A stretch of 64,000 nt of DNA from Niallia sp. FSL W8-0635 (GCF_038007965.1 NZ_JBBOYD010000001.1:1218501-1282500); one strand, 5' to 3'; numbered from the stretch's first letter, positions 44,752 through 53,337 are shown. Numbers and translations: made by a program. Notes: generated by a model from the sequence alone, not told the origin.

Positions 44752-44805
44752 AAATTAGGAGCGTCCATTGTTTGTTTATAAACAAACAATGGACGCTCCT
44801 AATTT
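44752..44805. repeat. Perfect 54-bp palindrome
   Basis: Two 27-base arms without any mismatch or spacer, centred on 44778/44779; the left arm starts AAATTAGGAGCGTCCATTG and the centre is GTTTATAAAC. It lies just after the gntP terminator and about 100 bp before the next gene. No T-run follows, so a terminator role is not needed. No open frame or flanking duplication is seen. Confidence 0.85.
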
Positions 44806-44901
44806 CGAAAATATTTACCAAAAGCAATTTACTTGTCATTAAATAAAAATATAGTATAGTTATAACTCTCCATATCGAAGTTATTTAAAGGGGAAATGTT
44901 A

Positions 44902-45951
44902 ATGAAACAAGTATATAGTGATTTCATTCAGTTTCGGGGAAGTCATTATGATTTTGGATATATGCAAGGGCAATTATTGAAGGATTCTCCCATTTTGCCT
45001 AATCGGATAAAGCACTGGACATCTAAGCGGAAACGTTATTTTACCATAAATGAAAAAGAGTCTATTCAGCTTCTTAACAAGTTTATTCCTGGAATGCTAG
45101 CGGAAATCCATGGATTAGCGGATGCTCTTCAATGGAAAATAGAAGATGCTTTAAGGGAATTTGGCGGACATTACGTCGAATATGGACGAAGCGGCTGTTC
45201 TATATTAGCAGGCACGCGTTACTTAATTAGAAACTATGATAGCCATCCTGGTTCATATGAAGGACGTTATATGATCTATCAGCCAACAGACACTGGTTAT
45301 GCAGTTATTGGTCCATCTATGCAAATAACTGGAAGAATTGATGGCATGAATGAAAAAGGCCTAGCGATGGGCTATAATTTTATAAATCGAGTTGGTTCTG
45401 GGGATGGTTTTATATGTAATATGATAGGTCGAATGATCTTAGAAACATGTGCAAATGTAGAGGAAGCAATTGCTTTATTAAAAGAAATACCTCATCGAAC
45501 TTCTTTTAGCTATGTGTTATTAGATCCAGGTGGAGAAGCATATGTGGTTGAAGCAACCCCAAGGTCGGTCATTGCGAGAAAATCGAATATAAGTACTAAT
45601 CACTTTGAAATGTTAAAGGAAGAAAATCGCTATCAAATGGATGATTCGATACGAAGAAAACAGAAAATCGAAGGACAGCAAGATAGTCATTCCAATGTGT
45701 ATGAAGCTTTTCAAATATTGAATGATAAGGATAAAGAGGTATTTTCAAACAAGTATAATGCATGGTCTGGTACGCTACACACAGCAGCATATCTCCCAAA
45801 TGAAAGAAAAGCATGGTTTGCGATTGGCAGTAATCGGATGCCTGTAATCATTGATTTTGATTCATTTTTGAAGAACCAAAAAATAAACATAAAAAGAGTT
45901 AAAGGACAGCTTGATTATGAAACTCCTTTTATTAATATGGAGATAATATAG
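44902..45951 (+). CDS. C45-family acyltransferase/peptidase (Ntn hydrolase)
   Basis: A 349-aa protein of the acyl-CoA:6-aminopenicillanate acyltransferase (peptidase C45) family. Family parts are FRGSHYDFGYMQGQLL at the start and the likely nucleophile Cys99 in YGRSGCSILAG. RIDGMNEKGLAMGYNFINR and the later LDPGGEAYVVEATPR also fit Ntn hydrolases of the choloylglycine/AT clan. ATG 44902 is 8 bases after GGGG; the earlier ATG 44896 is too close. The substrate is unknown. It is monocistronic with a strong terminator. Confidence 0.85.
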   Translation: MKQVYSDFIQFRGSHYDFGYMQGQLLKDSPILPNRIKHWTSKRKRYFTINEKESIQLLNKFIPGMLAEIHGLADALQWKIEDALREFGGHYVEYGRSGCSILAGTRYLIRNYDSHPGSYEGRYMIYQPTDTGYAVIGPSMQITGRIDGMNEKGLAMGYNFINRVGSGDGFICNMIGRMILETCANVEEAIALLKEIPHRTSFSYVLLDPGGEAYVVEATPRSVIARKSNISTNHFEMLKEENRYQMDDSIRRKQKIEGQQDSHSNVYEAFQILNDKDKEVFSNKYNAWSGTLHTAAYLPNERKAWFAIGSNRMPVIIDFDSFLKNQKINIKRVKGQLDYETPFINMEII

Positions 45952-45966
45952 CAGCTTGAATAGGGT

Positions 45967-46009
45967 AAGGGAGTTAATTATGGATCAACCATAACTAACT
46001 CCCTTTTTT
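45967..46009 (+). terminator. Terminator of C45 gene
   Basis: AAGGGAGTTAATTATGG faces CCATAACTAACTCCCTT with a short loop (one mismatch), followed by TTTTTT. Confidence 0.92.
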
Positions 46010-46050
46010 GGCTTTGTTGAAACTCGGAAGTAGAAAATATAGTTGTTACC

Positions 46051-46896
46051 TTATATTCTTGTATCGGATATAGCATTTCTGATTCTTTCTAATGACTGAT
46101 TTGCAACACTTTTATTTAAAATCATCACATTCACATATAAAGCATCAATTAAACTAAGCTGACCAATTCTTGAGGATAATGCTTCTGAACGGTATTCAGT
46201 TTCTTCAGAGCTTGTGAATAGAGCTACATCTGAATTCTGACCAATTGGTGATTTCGGATATCCGGTAATACCAATTGTTTTGGCACCGTTATTTTTTGCT
46301 GTTTTCATTATGTTAATAGTATCTTTATTAGTGCCAGAGTGCGAAATAATGACAGCGACATCATTTTCTGAAAGCTGAGAAGATGACATGAGCTGAAAAT
46401 GAGAGTCAACGAATGAAAACGCTTTAATTCCAGTTCGAACAAATTTATGGAAAGCATCCATTGCGATAACTGCTGAACCACCTGTACCATAAAACTCCAC
46501 ACGTTTTGCTTGTAAAAGTAATTCAACCGCTTTTTGAATGGAATGTCCGTTGAGTATTTCCAATGTATTTTCTAGTGTTCGTACATTTGATTTAAACACT
46601 TTTTCGGTAACGGTTTTGACACTATCATTTTCGCTAATTTCCTCATGGATTTGTTGAATAGGTTCAATTACTTCAGAAGCTAAAGCTATTTTCATTGCTT
46701 GATAGCCTTTAAAACCAATTCGTTTGCAGAAACGAAAAACAGTTGCATCTGCAACGCCTAAATCTTCTGCTAATTCATTGATGGTGGAATGAATGATTTT
46801 TTCTGGATGTTCAAGAATATAATCAGCGATTTTTTTTTCTTTTTCACTTAGTCTAGCGTAATAGGAACGAATTTTCCCAAGACAATTTTGCGCCAT
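46051..46896 (-). CDS. RpiR-family regulator (probable gluconate regulator)
   Basis: Sugar-phosphate-responsive transcription factor, 281 aa from ATG 46896. The N-terminal helix-turn-helix (ELAEDLGVADATVFRFCKRIGFKGYQAMK, about residues 38-66) is followed by a SIS sugar-phosphate-binding domain (about 120-250; FYGTGGSAVIAMDAF and VIISHSGTNKDTI). The longer frame has no ribosome-binding site. It is divergent from the gnd gene and near gntP and gntK, so it is the likely regulator of gluconate use in place of the GntR of B. subtilis; the effector may be 6-phosphogluconate. That role is inferred. Confidence 0.88.
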   Translation of the reverse strand: MAQNCLGKIRSYYARLSEKEKKIADYILEHPEKIIHSTINELAEDLGVADATVFRFCKRIGFKGYQAMKIALASEVIEPIQQIHEEISENDSVKTVTEKVFKSNVRTLENTLEILNGHSIQKAVELLLQAKRVEFYGTGGSAVIAMDAFHKFVRTGIKAFSFVDSHFQLMSSSQLSENDVAVIISHSGTNKDTINIMKTAKNNGAKTIGITGYPKSPIGQNSDVALFTSSEETEYRSEALSSRIGQLSLIDALYVNVMILNKSVANQSLERIRNAISDTRI

Positions 46897-46948
46897 CGAC
46901 TTCTTTCCTTTCCAAATTAATATAGTTGTAGTATAACACAATTAGTCT

Positions 46949-47060
46949 CTTGAAAAAAAATTTCTTGTTATAAGAATTATTTTCGAAAAATATTCGTAAA
47001 GGGGGTATTAATTTCAAAAAAAATTCCGTATAATAATAGATAGAGAGAAATATTTTTTCA
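46949..47060. promoter_or_regulatory. rpiR-gnd divergent control region with four repeated elements
   Basis: Four GAAA-W-TTTTTT-like elements occur here: CTTGAAAAAAAATTTCT (46949-46965), TTTCGAAAAATATTCG (46981-46996), ATTTCAAAAAAAATTCCG (47011-47028) and GAAATATTTTTTCA (47047-47060). The third abuts TATAAT (47029-47034), the gnd -10, just as the gntP element does; the first overlaps the likely -35 region of the regulator gene. They are probable operators of the RpiR protein, though the base bias makes each single match weak. Confidence 0.55.
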
Positions 47061-47077
47061 AAAGGAGAGAATAACGC

Positions 47078-47974
47078 ATGAATATAGGTCTTATTGGTTT
47101 AGGAAAAATGGGATATAACTTAGCTTTAAATATGGTGGATCATAAGTATAGTGTAACAGCTTTTGATATAAATGAAAGCGCTGTAAAAGAAATTTCTCAT
47201 AAAAATGTAACTGGAGTATATACAATTGAGGAGTTAGTGAAAAATTTACCTGCTCCAAGAGTAATTTGGCTAATGGTTCCTGCTGGAGAAGTAACGGAAA
47301 ATGTTTTACGTGAAGTAAAGAAATATGTGGAATCGGGAGATATTATTATCGATGGTGGAAATTCTCATTATAAGGACTCAAAAAGAAGAGGACTTGATTT
47401 AGAAGAACTTGGTGTTTTCTATTTAGATGTTGGCACAAGCGGCGGGGTAGATGGGGCTAGAAATGGCGCTTGTATGATGATCGGTGGGAATAAAGAAATA
47501 TTTGATAAAGTAGAAGAACTATTTAAAGAACTATGTGTGGAAAATGGATATACGTATGCTGGTGTATCTGGCAGCGGTCATTTTCTAAAGATGGTTCACA
47601 ACGGAATTGAGTACGGCATGATGCAATCTATTGCAGAAGGTTTTGAGCTGTTGGAAAAAAGTGAGTATGATTTTGATAACGAAGGAGTGGCAAAGGTTTG
47701 GAATAACGGCTCTGTCATTCGTTCTTGGTTAATGGAATTAACGCAAAATGCTTTTTCTAAGGATCCAAAGCTTGAAGGAATTAAAGGAGTAATGCATTCC
47801 TCCGGAGAAGGAAAATGGACGTTAGAAACAGCATTAGACTTACAAACTGCTATGCCAGTTACAGCATTATCTTTAATGATGCGTTATCGTTCTTTAGAAG
47901 AAGATACTTTCTCAGGTAAAGTTGTTGCATCTTTACGAAATGAATTTGGTGGACATAGTGTAGAATCAAAATAA
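47078..47974 (+). CDS. gnd: 6-phosphogluconate dehydrogenase, decarboxylating (short form)
   Basis: Oxidises 6-phosphogluconate to ribulose 5-phosphate and CO2 with NAD(P)+. The 298-aa protein is the short type (YqeC-like). It shows GLIGLGKMGYNLALNM at the cofactor site, IIDGGNSHYKDS, LDVGTSGGVDGARNGACMMIGG, and the catalytic segment GSGHFLKMVHNGIEYGMMQ with Lys and Asn. AAAAGGAGAG precedes the ATG. It takes the place of gntZ in the gluconate route: GntP imports gluconate, GntK phosphorylates it, and this enzyme feeds the pentose phosphate pathway. Confidence 0.93.
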   Translation: MNIGLIGLGKMGYNLALNMVDHKYSVTAFDINESAVKEISHKNVTGVYTIEELVKNLPAPRVIWLMVPAGEVTENVLREVKKYVESGDIIIDGGNSHYKDSKRRGLDLEELGVFYLDVGTSGGVDGARNGACMMIGGNKEIFDKVEELFKELCVENGYTYAGVSGSGHFLKMVHNGIEYGMMQSIAEGFELLEKSEYDFDNEGVAKVWNNGSVIRSWLMELTQNAFSKDPKLEGIKGVMHSSGEGKWTLETALDLQTAMPVTALSLMMRYRSLEEDTFSGKVVASLRNEFGGHSVESK

Positions 47975-47980
47975 AACCAA

Positions 47981-48019
47981 AAGTCCTTTAGCATGTATGG
48001 TTGCTGAAGGGCTTTTTTA
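47981..48019 (+). terminator. Terminator of gnd
   Basis: AGTCCTTTAGC pairs with GCTGAAGGGCT (G-T pairs) around a short loop and is followed by TTTTTT. Confidence 0.85.
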
Positions 48020-48050
48020 TAGAAAAGAGACAGTCTATAGTTGTTGTTAG

Positions 48051-48399
48051 ATTAAGAAGGTAAACATTATTGTTACAAAGATTTGTGATATTGATTTATA
48101 TAAGAAAAAACCATTTACTAATACAATGGGACGAATATGGGGTTCATCAAGATTCATGCCACCAGAAGAATTTAAATTAGGTGCTAGAATAGACGAAAAA
48201 TCAAATGTATTTAACATGGCAGCAATCGCATTTGGGATGTTAGGTGGAGAACTTGACCGATCCATTTCAAAGTGGGATGCAGGACAGGAACTTTATCAAG
48301 AAGCAAGTAAAGCTGTTAAATTAGATAGAATTAGATAGATATTCGACAATAGAAGAGTTCCTATCTGTTTTGAATGTCATATCAAAAGGGGAAGTGTGA
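48051..48399 (+). pseudogene. Truncated, frameshifted protein-kinase-like gene
   Basis: Only the C-terminal lobe of a small kinase (aminoglycoside-phosphotransferase/Ser-Thr-kinase-like) remains. The frame reads KICDIDLYKKKPF (metal-binding Asp region), TNTMGRIWGSSRFMPPEEFK and DRSISKWDAGQELYQEASKAV. It opens right after a stop with no start codon or ribosome-binding site, and the ATP-binding N-lobe is missing. At 48321-48340 the 10 bases TTAGATAGAA are tandemly repeated, which shifts the frame; removing one copy restores KLDRYSTIEEFLSVLN to a stop at 48397-48399. Confidence 0.75.
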
Positions 48400-48512
48400 A
48401 AAAGTATACTTAAACTAACGGGGCAGGATAGCGCAAGAAGGAATCGGTAAAACACTCATCGAACTAAAGTTAGGTTTAGTATATTAAATCAGAATGAGGT
48501 GATTACAGAAAA

Positions 48513-48821
48513 ATGGATAATAAGATGGATTATTTTAAAGAGGCATTAAAAGGATACTGTAGAAGGCAAGGTATATCACCACAAAGAAAGAGATTTTCAA
48601 GAGTTGAGGGATTTGTAACTATTAGTATAAAGAATGAGGCGGAAAGTGGATTAGATACAAATTGCTTTAAGGTACTTAATTTCATTTTGAGTGCTATTGG
48701 ACCAACAAGGACCAAATTCAGCCAAACACCGATATTATTTGCTAATTCAGATAGGGTTGACAGAATAGATATTACAATGAAAGAAGAGGAATATATAGAA
48801 TTCCTAAACAAACTTTTTTAA
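48513..48821 (+). CDS. Hypothetical protein, 102 aa
   Basis: No family is recognised. The protein is basic at the start (MDNKMDYFKEALKGYCRRQG) and ends in a charged helix EEEYIEFLNKLF; there is no signal peptide or membrane segment. GAGGTG lies 12 bases before ATG 48513 and further from the ATG at 48525, so the start is uncertain. It lies between the kinase remnant and the arr-like gene, inside the gnd-gntK gap, and could have arrived with them. Confidence 0.5.
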   Translation: MDNKMDYFKEALKGYCRRQGISPQRKRFSRVEGFVTISIKNEAESGLDTNCFKVLNFILSAIGPTRTKFSQTPILFANSDRVDRIDITMKEEEYIEFLNKLF

Positions 48822-49004
48822 ATAATAAAATAATATATAAAGTAACAAGGCTATTGTATGTCTTATTATAGAAATGCTTAAGACATTTAGCGGAATAAAT
48901 TTATTTTTTAAAAATTTCACAGGGAAGGCATGGTCTTTTAGATAAAGGGTTTTGAAGAAATGTAGTTCAAAAATGTGATTTCATTAATTTGGAGGTAAGA
49001 TTAG

Positions 49005-49754
49005 ATGAATATAAAATTTGACCCAAACAACGCCGTTATTAAACTCTGTATGAGTGGGATGAACATGGAAGATGGCGGAAATGTTGAAGGTGCAACGACA
49101 ATGTTTCATCAAGCATGGCAGGAAGCAAAAGACGACTATGAAAGGTTTATTGCAGCTTATCATTTGGCTCGTATACAAAAGAGTATTACAGACAAATTGA
49201 AATGGATGGAAACCTCTTTACAGTGTGCACTAAATATAAATGATGATAATGTTAAGAGTGCATACTCAACGTTATATTTAAACATTGCCAAATGCTATGA
49301 GGAGTTATGTGATTCTGATAATGCAAAAAGAAATTATGAATTGTCAAACTCATATAACGGTGTACCTACTGATGAAGGACCTTTTTATCATGGGACAAAG
49401 GCAGATTTACAGGTTGGTGATTTGCTGACAGCGGGTGGAAATTCAAATTACAAACCTGGGCTTAAAATGAACCACATTTATTTCACTGCTAATGCTAATG
49501 GTGCAGGACTTGCAGCAGCATTAGCAAAAGGAGAAGGAAGAGAACGCGTTTTTAAAATAGAACCAACAGGTGAATTTGAAAACGACCCAAATGTTACTGA
49601 CAAAAAGTTCCCGGGTAACTTAACACGATCTTATCGTTCTCAAGATCCTTTAAGAATTATTGGTGAAGAAACTGAGTGGGCGAAACTGACAACTACGGAG
49701 CGAAGTAAATGGCGCAAAAATTTAGACAAAAACAAGGGCGATATTATTAACTGA
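49005..49754 (+). CDS. TPR domain fused to rifampin ADP-ribosyltransferase (Arr-like)
   Basis: A 249-aa two-domain protein. Residues 1-118 are helical, TPR-like pairs (EGATTMFHQAWQEAKDDYERF, YLNIAKCYEELCDSDNAKRN). Residues 124-249 match Arr, which uses NAD+ to ADP-ribosylate rifamycins: GPFYHGTKADLQVGDLL with His129, HIYFTAN with Tyr159, and ENDPNVTDKKFPGN with Asp194, the three residues known to matter in mycobacterial Arr. All are intact. TTGGAGG precedes the ATG. Rifampin resistance is a reasonable prediction, but the N-terminal domain may change target or control. Stand-alone Arr is about 140 aa. Confidence 0.82.
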   Translation: MNIKFDPNNAVIKLCMSGMNMEDGGNVEGATTMFHQAWQEAKDDYERFIAAYHLARIQKSITDKLKWMETSLQCALNINDDNVKSAYSTLYLNIAKCYEELCDSDNAKRNYELSNSYNGVPTDEGPFYHGTKADLQVGDLLTAGGNSNYKPGLKMNHIYFTANANGAGLAAALAKGEGRERVFKIEPTGEFENDPNVTDKKFPGNLTRSYRSQDPLRIIGEETEWAKLTTTERSKWRKNLDKNKGDIIN

Positions 49755-50100
49755 ACGTATTTCAAATGGAATAAAATAGTTACTTTTTTTACAATTACCA
49801 ATATTCCGCAATCGGTGGCGTTTCTGAAATAACAGGAACGCTTTTTCCTTATTAGTATCTCGGTAGGTGTTGTATCTATAATTTTGTTTTTAGTTACCTT
49901 GCTGGATTAAAAAACAAAAAACAGAACAATTGTCAATATGTAGGAAGTAAGGATGGTTTTGTTGACACGATTGTTATTTCTATTTTTTCTTGTGCTCAAT
50001 CGAAAAAATAAAAAGAAGGTTTGCCATACTTTTTAAGTTTGTGAACAAATGCACTTAAACTATAGGGTGCTTTTGTTCAAAAAGATAATAGTAAAATATA
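49755..50100. other. Intergenic region after the arr-like gene
   Basis: No gene is supported. It contains a terminator (49817-49848), a hydrophobic 22-codon frame without a start (about 49851-49910), and imperfect hairpins such as GAACAA-TGCAC/GTGC-TTGTTC (50042-50079). Confidence 0.35.
49817..49848 (+). terminator. Terminator of arr-like gene
   Basis: GCGTTTCTG pairs with CAGGAACGC around AAATAA and is followed by TTTTT. Confidence 0.85.
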
Positions 50101-50127
50101 AAAACGCTTGGAAAGTCCAAGCGTTTT
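50101..50127. terminator. Bidirectional terminator at gntK 3' side
   Basis: AAAACGCTTGGA and TCCAAGCGTTTT form a 12-bp perfect stem with a 3-base loop; T-runs exist on both strands. Confidence 0.88.
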
Positions 50128-50215
50128 TGCATGTCATTTGGCGTGCTTTTAACAGGAGAATATAATCTAACCTTTTCTCCAAATTATCTGAGCTACCTAC
50201 TAGCTGCAGAAAACC

Positions 50216-51760
50216 TTATTTCACCCATTTATTCTGAAACGATGCTATTGCATCATATTCTTGCTCTAATGCTCGAGATATACGTATATAAATAGCTGTT
50301 AAATCCTGATAGATATCAACATTTTCTTGAATTGGCTGATGGGAGTGTGTACTACCAACTAATTGTTTCATAATCGAGAAGTCATGAATTTCTCCCAATG
50401 CATACATGCCTAAAACGATGGCCCCAAGACAAGAGCTTTCAAAGCTTTCTGGAACGACTACTTCTTGATCAAAAATATCTGCCATCATTTGTCTCCATAG
50501 TTCAGAACGAGCAAATCCACCTGTTGCTTGAATTTGCTTTGGTGCTCCAATCACTTCCTGTAAAGCTAACATAACTGTATAAAGATTTAGGATAACTCCT
50601 TCTAATACAGCTCTAACCATATGCTCTTTTTTATGATGTAAGCCTAGTCCAAAGAAGGATCCTCTTGCATTAGAATTCCACAATGGCGCTCTTTCTCCAG
50701 CTAGATATGGATGGAATAATAAACCATCCGCACCAGGTGTGACCCGGGAAGCAATCTTTGTTAGAACTTCATATGGATCAATTCCAAGTCTTTTTGCTGT
50801 TTCCACTTCTGAAGAGGCCAATTCATCGCGCACCCATCGGAAAGTCATACCACCATTATTTACAGGGCCTCCAACTACCCAATGATCTTCTGTTAAGCAA
50901 TAGCAAAAGATTCTTCCTTTTGGATCTGTTACCGGTTTATCGGTTACAGTACGAATTGCACCGCTTGTACCGATTGTCACTGCAACAACGCCTGGGTCAA
51001 TAGCATTTACTCCAAGATTAGAAAGAACACCATCACTTGCCCCTACAACAAATGGTGTTTCTGCCGGGATGCCAATTTCTGTTGCGTATTTATCCTTTAG
51101 TCCCGTTAAATAATGGGTAGTAGGAACAGGCTTTGCTAATTGCTCAGGTTTTACACCAGCAACCTCTAATGCTTCTGTATCCCAATTTAATTGTTCTAGA
51201 TTAAACATTCCAGTTGCAGAAGCAATGGAATAATCAATGACAAATTTGTTAAATAAGCGATAGAAGATATATTCTTTAATTCCAATAAATTTAGTCGCCT
51301 TTGTAAAAATGTCTGGTTGATCATTTCTTAACCAAGTTAATTTGGATAAAGGGGACATAGGATGAATCGGTGTTCCTGTTCTACGATATATTTCTAAGCC
51401 ATTATGTTCTTCTTTGATTTTTTTCGCCCAAGAAGAAGCACGACTATCTGCCCAAGTAATGCATCGTGTTAAAGGCTTTCCGGTTTCATCTAATGCAATG
51501 ACACTATGCATGGCAGAGCTAAAGGATACTAATTTTAGATTTTTCGTATCAACCTTAGCCTTTTTTATAGCAGTCTTCATTGTCTCTAATACAGCCTGAA
51601 AAATTTGCTCTGGGTCTTGCTCAGCAATTGCCGGTGCAGGGCTATGTAAGGGATATTCTACATGATGCATGCTTAATACTTTACCAGCTTCTGCAAATAG
51701 AACAGATTTTGTACTTGTTGTACCGATGTCTACACCTAAATATAGGGATGATAAGCTCAT
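50216..51760 (-). CDS. gntK: Gluconokinase GntK
   Basis: FGGY-family sugar kinase of 514 aa that phosphorylates gluconate to 6-phosphogluconate. It starts LYLGVDIGTTSTKSVLFAEAG (phosphate loop) and has SSAMHSVIALD, CITWADSRA, GASDGVLSNLGVNAI, TIGTSGAIRTV, and the FGGY signature 2-like ATGGFARSELWRQMMADI. These agree closely with B. subtilis GntK as I remember it, more than with xylulokinase. AAGGAG lies 8 bases before the ATG. It is on the opposite strand from gnd and gntP but has the same promoter element and a cre-like site. Confidence 0.93.
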   Translation of the reverse strand: MSLSSLYLGVDIGTTSTKSVLFAEAGKVLSMHHVEYPLHSPAPAIAEQDPEQIFQAVLETMKTAIKKAKVDTKNLKLVSFSSAMHSVIALDETGKPLTRCITWADSRASSWAKKIKEEHNGLEIYRRTGTPIHPMSPLSKLTWLRNDQPDIFTKATKFIGIKEYIFYRLFNKFVIDYSIASATGMFNLEQLNWDTEALEVAGVKPEQLAKPVPTTHYLTGLKDKYATEIGIPAETPFVVGASDGVLSNLGVNAIDPGVVAVTIGTSGAIRTVTDKPVTDPKGRIFCYCLTEDHWVVGGPVNNGGMTFRWVRDELASSEVETAKRLGIDPYEVLTKIASRVTPGADGLLFHPYLAGERAPLWNSNARGSFFGLGLHHKKEHMVRAVLEGVILNLYTVMLALQEVIGAPKQIQATGGFARSELWRQMMADIFDQEVVVPESFESSCLGAIVLGMYALGEIHDFSIMKQLVGSTHSHQPIQENVDIYQDLTAIYIRISRALEQEYDAIASFQNKWVK

Positions 51761-51785
51761 TATAAAAACTCCTTTTTGCGAGAAT

Positions 51786-51877
51786 GTAAAAAATATTTCA
51801 TAAAAATTATTTTATTTAGAAAAAAAATTCTTTATTTATATTTTAATAGATATATATTTATTTTGAAACTGTTTTCA
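51786..51877 (-). promoter_or_regulatory. gntK control region: two RpiR-type elements and cre-like site
   Basis: On the minus strand there is TGAAAACAGTTTCA (51877-51864, cre-like with CA instead of the central CG, the same deviation as at gntP), then GAATTTTTTTTCT (51830-51818) and GAAATATTTTTTAC (51799-51786). The two latter resemble the elements at gntP and gnd. The -10 is not clear; TAAAAT is a candidate. Confidence 0.55.
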
Positions 51878-52031
51878 TGAATTATTTTAAATTAATTTGT
51901 CGATTTTTTTGGATTGTCGGGATTTGATTCCCTAATCTAATGATTAGTTGTAAATATTTGCTTCGATTTTAGTAAAACCAAAGCAAAAATATGCTAAGAT
52001 AAAATCATCTTACGTGTAAGGAGTTTTTTGA

Positions 52032-52283
52032 ATGAATAACGAAATGGAAACGATATATGAGGCTATTTATAATCAAATACTCCATTATCAAAAACAGCTA
52101 GAAACCATTTATAGTCAAAATTCAGATGCGATGCAAGAAGCGGATCAAGAGCAGTTTATTCGCATATCCTTTGCTCTTCAAGCTTCTAAAGATATTCTTG
52201 AAAATATGCTGACACCGGGGAAGAAGCTGAACTTTATTTATGAAAAAGGGATGTTCAGCTTGGAAATGTTTGATGAAAAATAA
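52032..52283 (+). CDS. Hypothetical protein, 83 aa
   Basis: No family recognised. The sequence is acidic and mostly helical (METIYEAIYNQILHYQKQLE), without signal peptide or membrane segment. TAAGGAG lies 8 bases before the ATG, and codon use is ordinary, so it is probably real. It ends three bases before the convergent AraC gene, and a single promoter upstream probably serves it alone. Confidence 0.55.
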   Translation: MNNEMETIYEAIYNQILHYQKQLETIYSQNSDAMQEADQEQFIRISFALQASKDILENMLTPGKKLNFIYEKGMFSLEMFDEK

Positions 52284-52286
52284 GAT

Positions 52287-53156
52287 TTAGAGAAGAATAT
52301 CCTCACTTGGACGAATATTCTTCTTGCGAAATTGGCCTGGTGTCATGCCAGTAGATTTTCGAAATACCTTTGTAAAATAGTTTGCGTTTGCAAAGCCTAT
52401 TTGAACGGAAATATCCTCGATGGAATATTTTGTTTGATATAATAACTCTGCTCCTTTTATAATCCTGATATTCGTTAAATACTGGATTGGTGTAATACCA
52501 AGCACTTTTTTAAATAAACGGGTGAAATGGAAGCGGGAAAGTTTAGCAGCCTCAGCCATATCATCAGGTCCAATTGGTTTATCATAGTGATTTTGCGCAA
52601 ATAGTGTTGCATTTAATATACTTTCCGGTAATGGAATAGCTCCCATGTTTTGCTTATATTGATATACTTCCATTACAAATGCATAAGCAAGGCTGGAAGC
52701 TTGGTAAGCATTCGTTATATTTTTTTCATTTGCTAGTTGATAAATGTGAAGAAGTTGCTGAATCGGTGAAGAGTCAGAACCTAATTGTATAATGAATTGG
52801 TTATTTTCGGTAAAGGAATGCCAACATTTTTTTACCATTTCCCCATATAGGGTAATAAAAATGAATTCCCAATGCTCACTATATTGTGGTAGGTAATATC
52901 TGTATTCCTCTGAAATATCAATTAAAAATGCCTTTCCAGCAGTCAATTTATGATCTTTCCCGCCAATTTCAATAGCTCCCATTCCGGAAATGGTATATTG
53001 AAAAACATACATACTTTCTTCTTTACGCTTTTTTCCCTTCCAATTATAAAGATGCGAGGACTGGTTCTCCCATCCAATCGACCAAATTTGGGCAACCTCT
53101 TTTGTAATTTTTTCCGTAAACCTATATGCAAATACATTATTATCTTTTTTAGGCAA
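52287..53156 (-). CDS. AraC-family transcriptional regulator
   Basis: A 289-aa regulator with an N-terminal cupin-like ligand domain (VFQYTISGMGAIEIGGKDHKLTAGKAFLI) and a C-terminal pair of helix-turn-helix motifs (DDMAEAAKLSRFHFTRLFKKVLGITPIQYL, then SIEDISVQIGFANANYFTKVFRKSTGMTPGQFRKK). It is divergent from galK by 244 bp, so it is the best candidate for an activator of the galactose operon. Sugar specificity is inferred from context only. Confidence 0.88.
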   Translation of the reverse strand: MPKKDNNVFAYRFTEKITKEVAQIWSIGWENQSSHLYNWKGKKRKEESMYVFQYTISGMGAIEIGGKDHKLTAGKAFLIDISEEYRYYLPQYSEHWEFIFITLYGEMVKKCWHSFTENNQFIIQLGSDSSPIQQLLHIYQLANEKNITNAYQASSLAYAFVMEVYQYKQNMGAIPLPESILNATLFAQNHYDKPIGPDDMAEAAKLSRFHFTRLFKKVLGITPIQYLTNIRIIKGAELLYQTKYSIEDISVQIGFANANYFTKVFRKSTGMTPGQFRKKNIRPSEDILL

Positions 53157-53337
53157 AGAGAAAGCCCCTTTCTTAAGTGAAGGTTACATAGGTAGATACT
53201 TGCCTTGATATTGTAATTTAGAAAATGGTTTCATAATTGAATTTTATAAGAAATAATAAAATGAAACAGCAAATTATTACCCTTTATCCTTTCTTATTTT
53301 ACCATTGAGAGTGTAAGGATTGAAGCATAAAATAAAA

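Noticed and set aside
48427..48487. Short frame AQEGIGKTLIELKLGLVY before the 102-aa ORF
   Set aside because: Looks like a coding remnant but is too short to assign to any family.
49851..49910. Hydrophobic 22-codon frame after the arr-like gene
   Set aside because: No start codon or ribosome-binding site, and it directly follows a terminator; possibly a remnant but not supportable.
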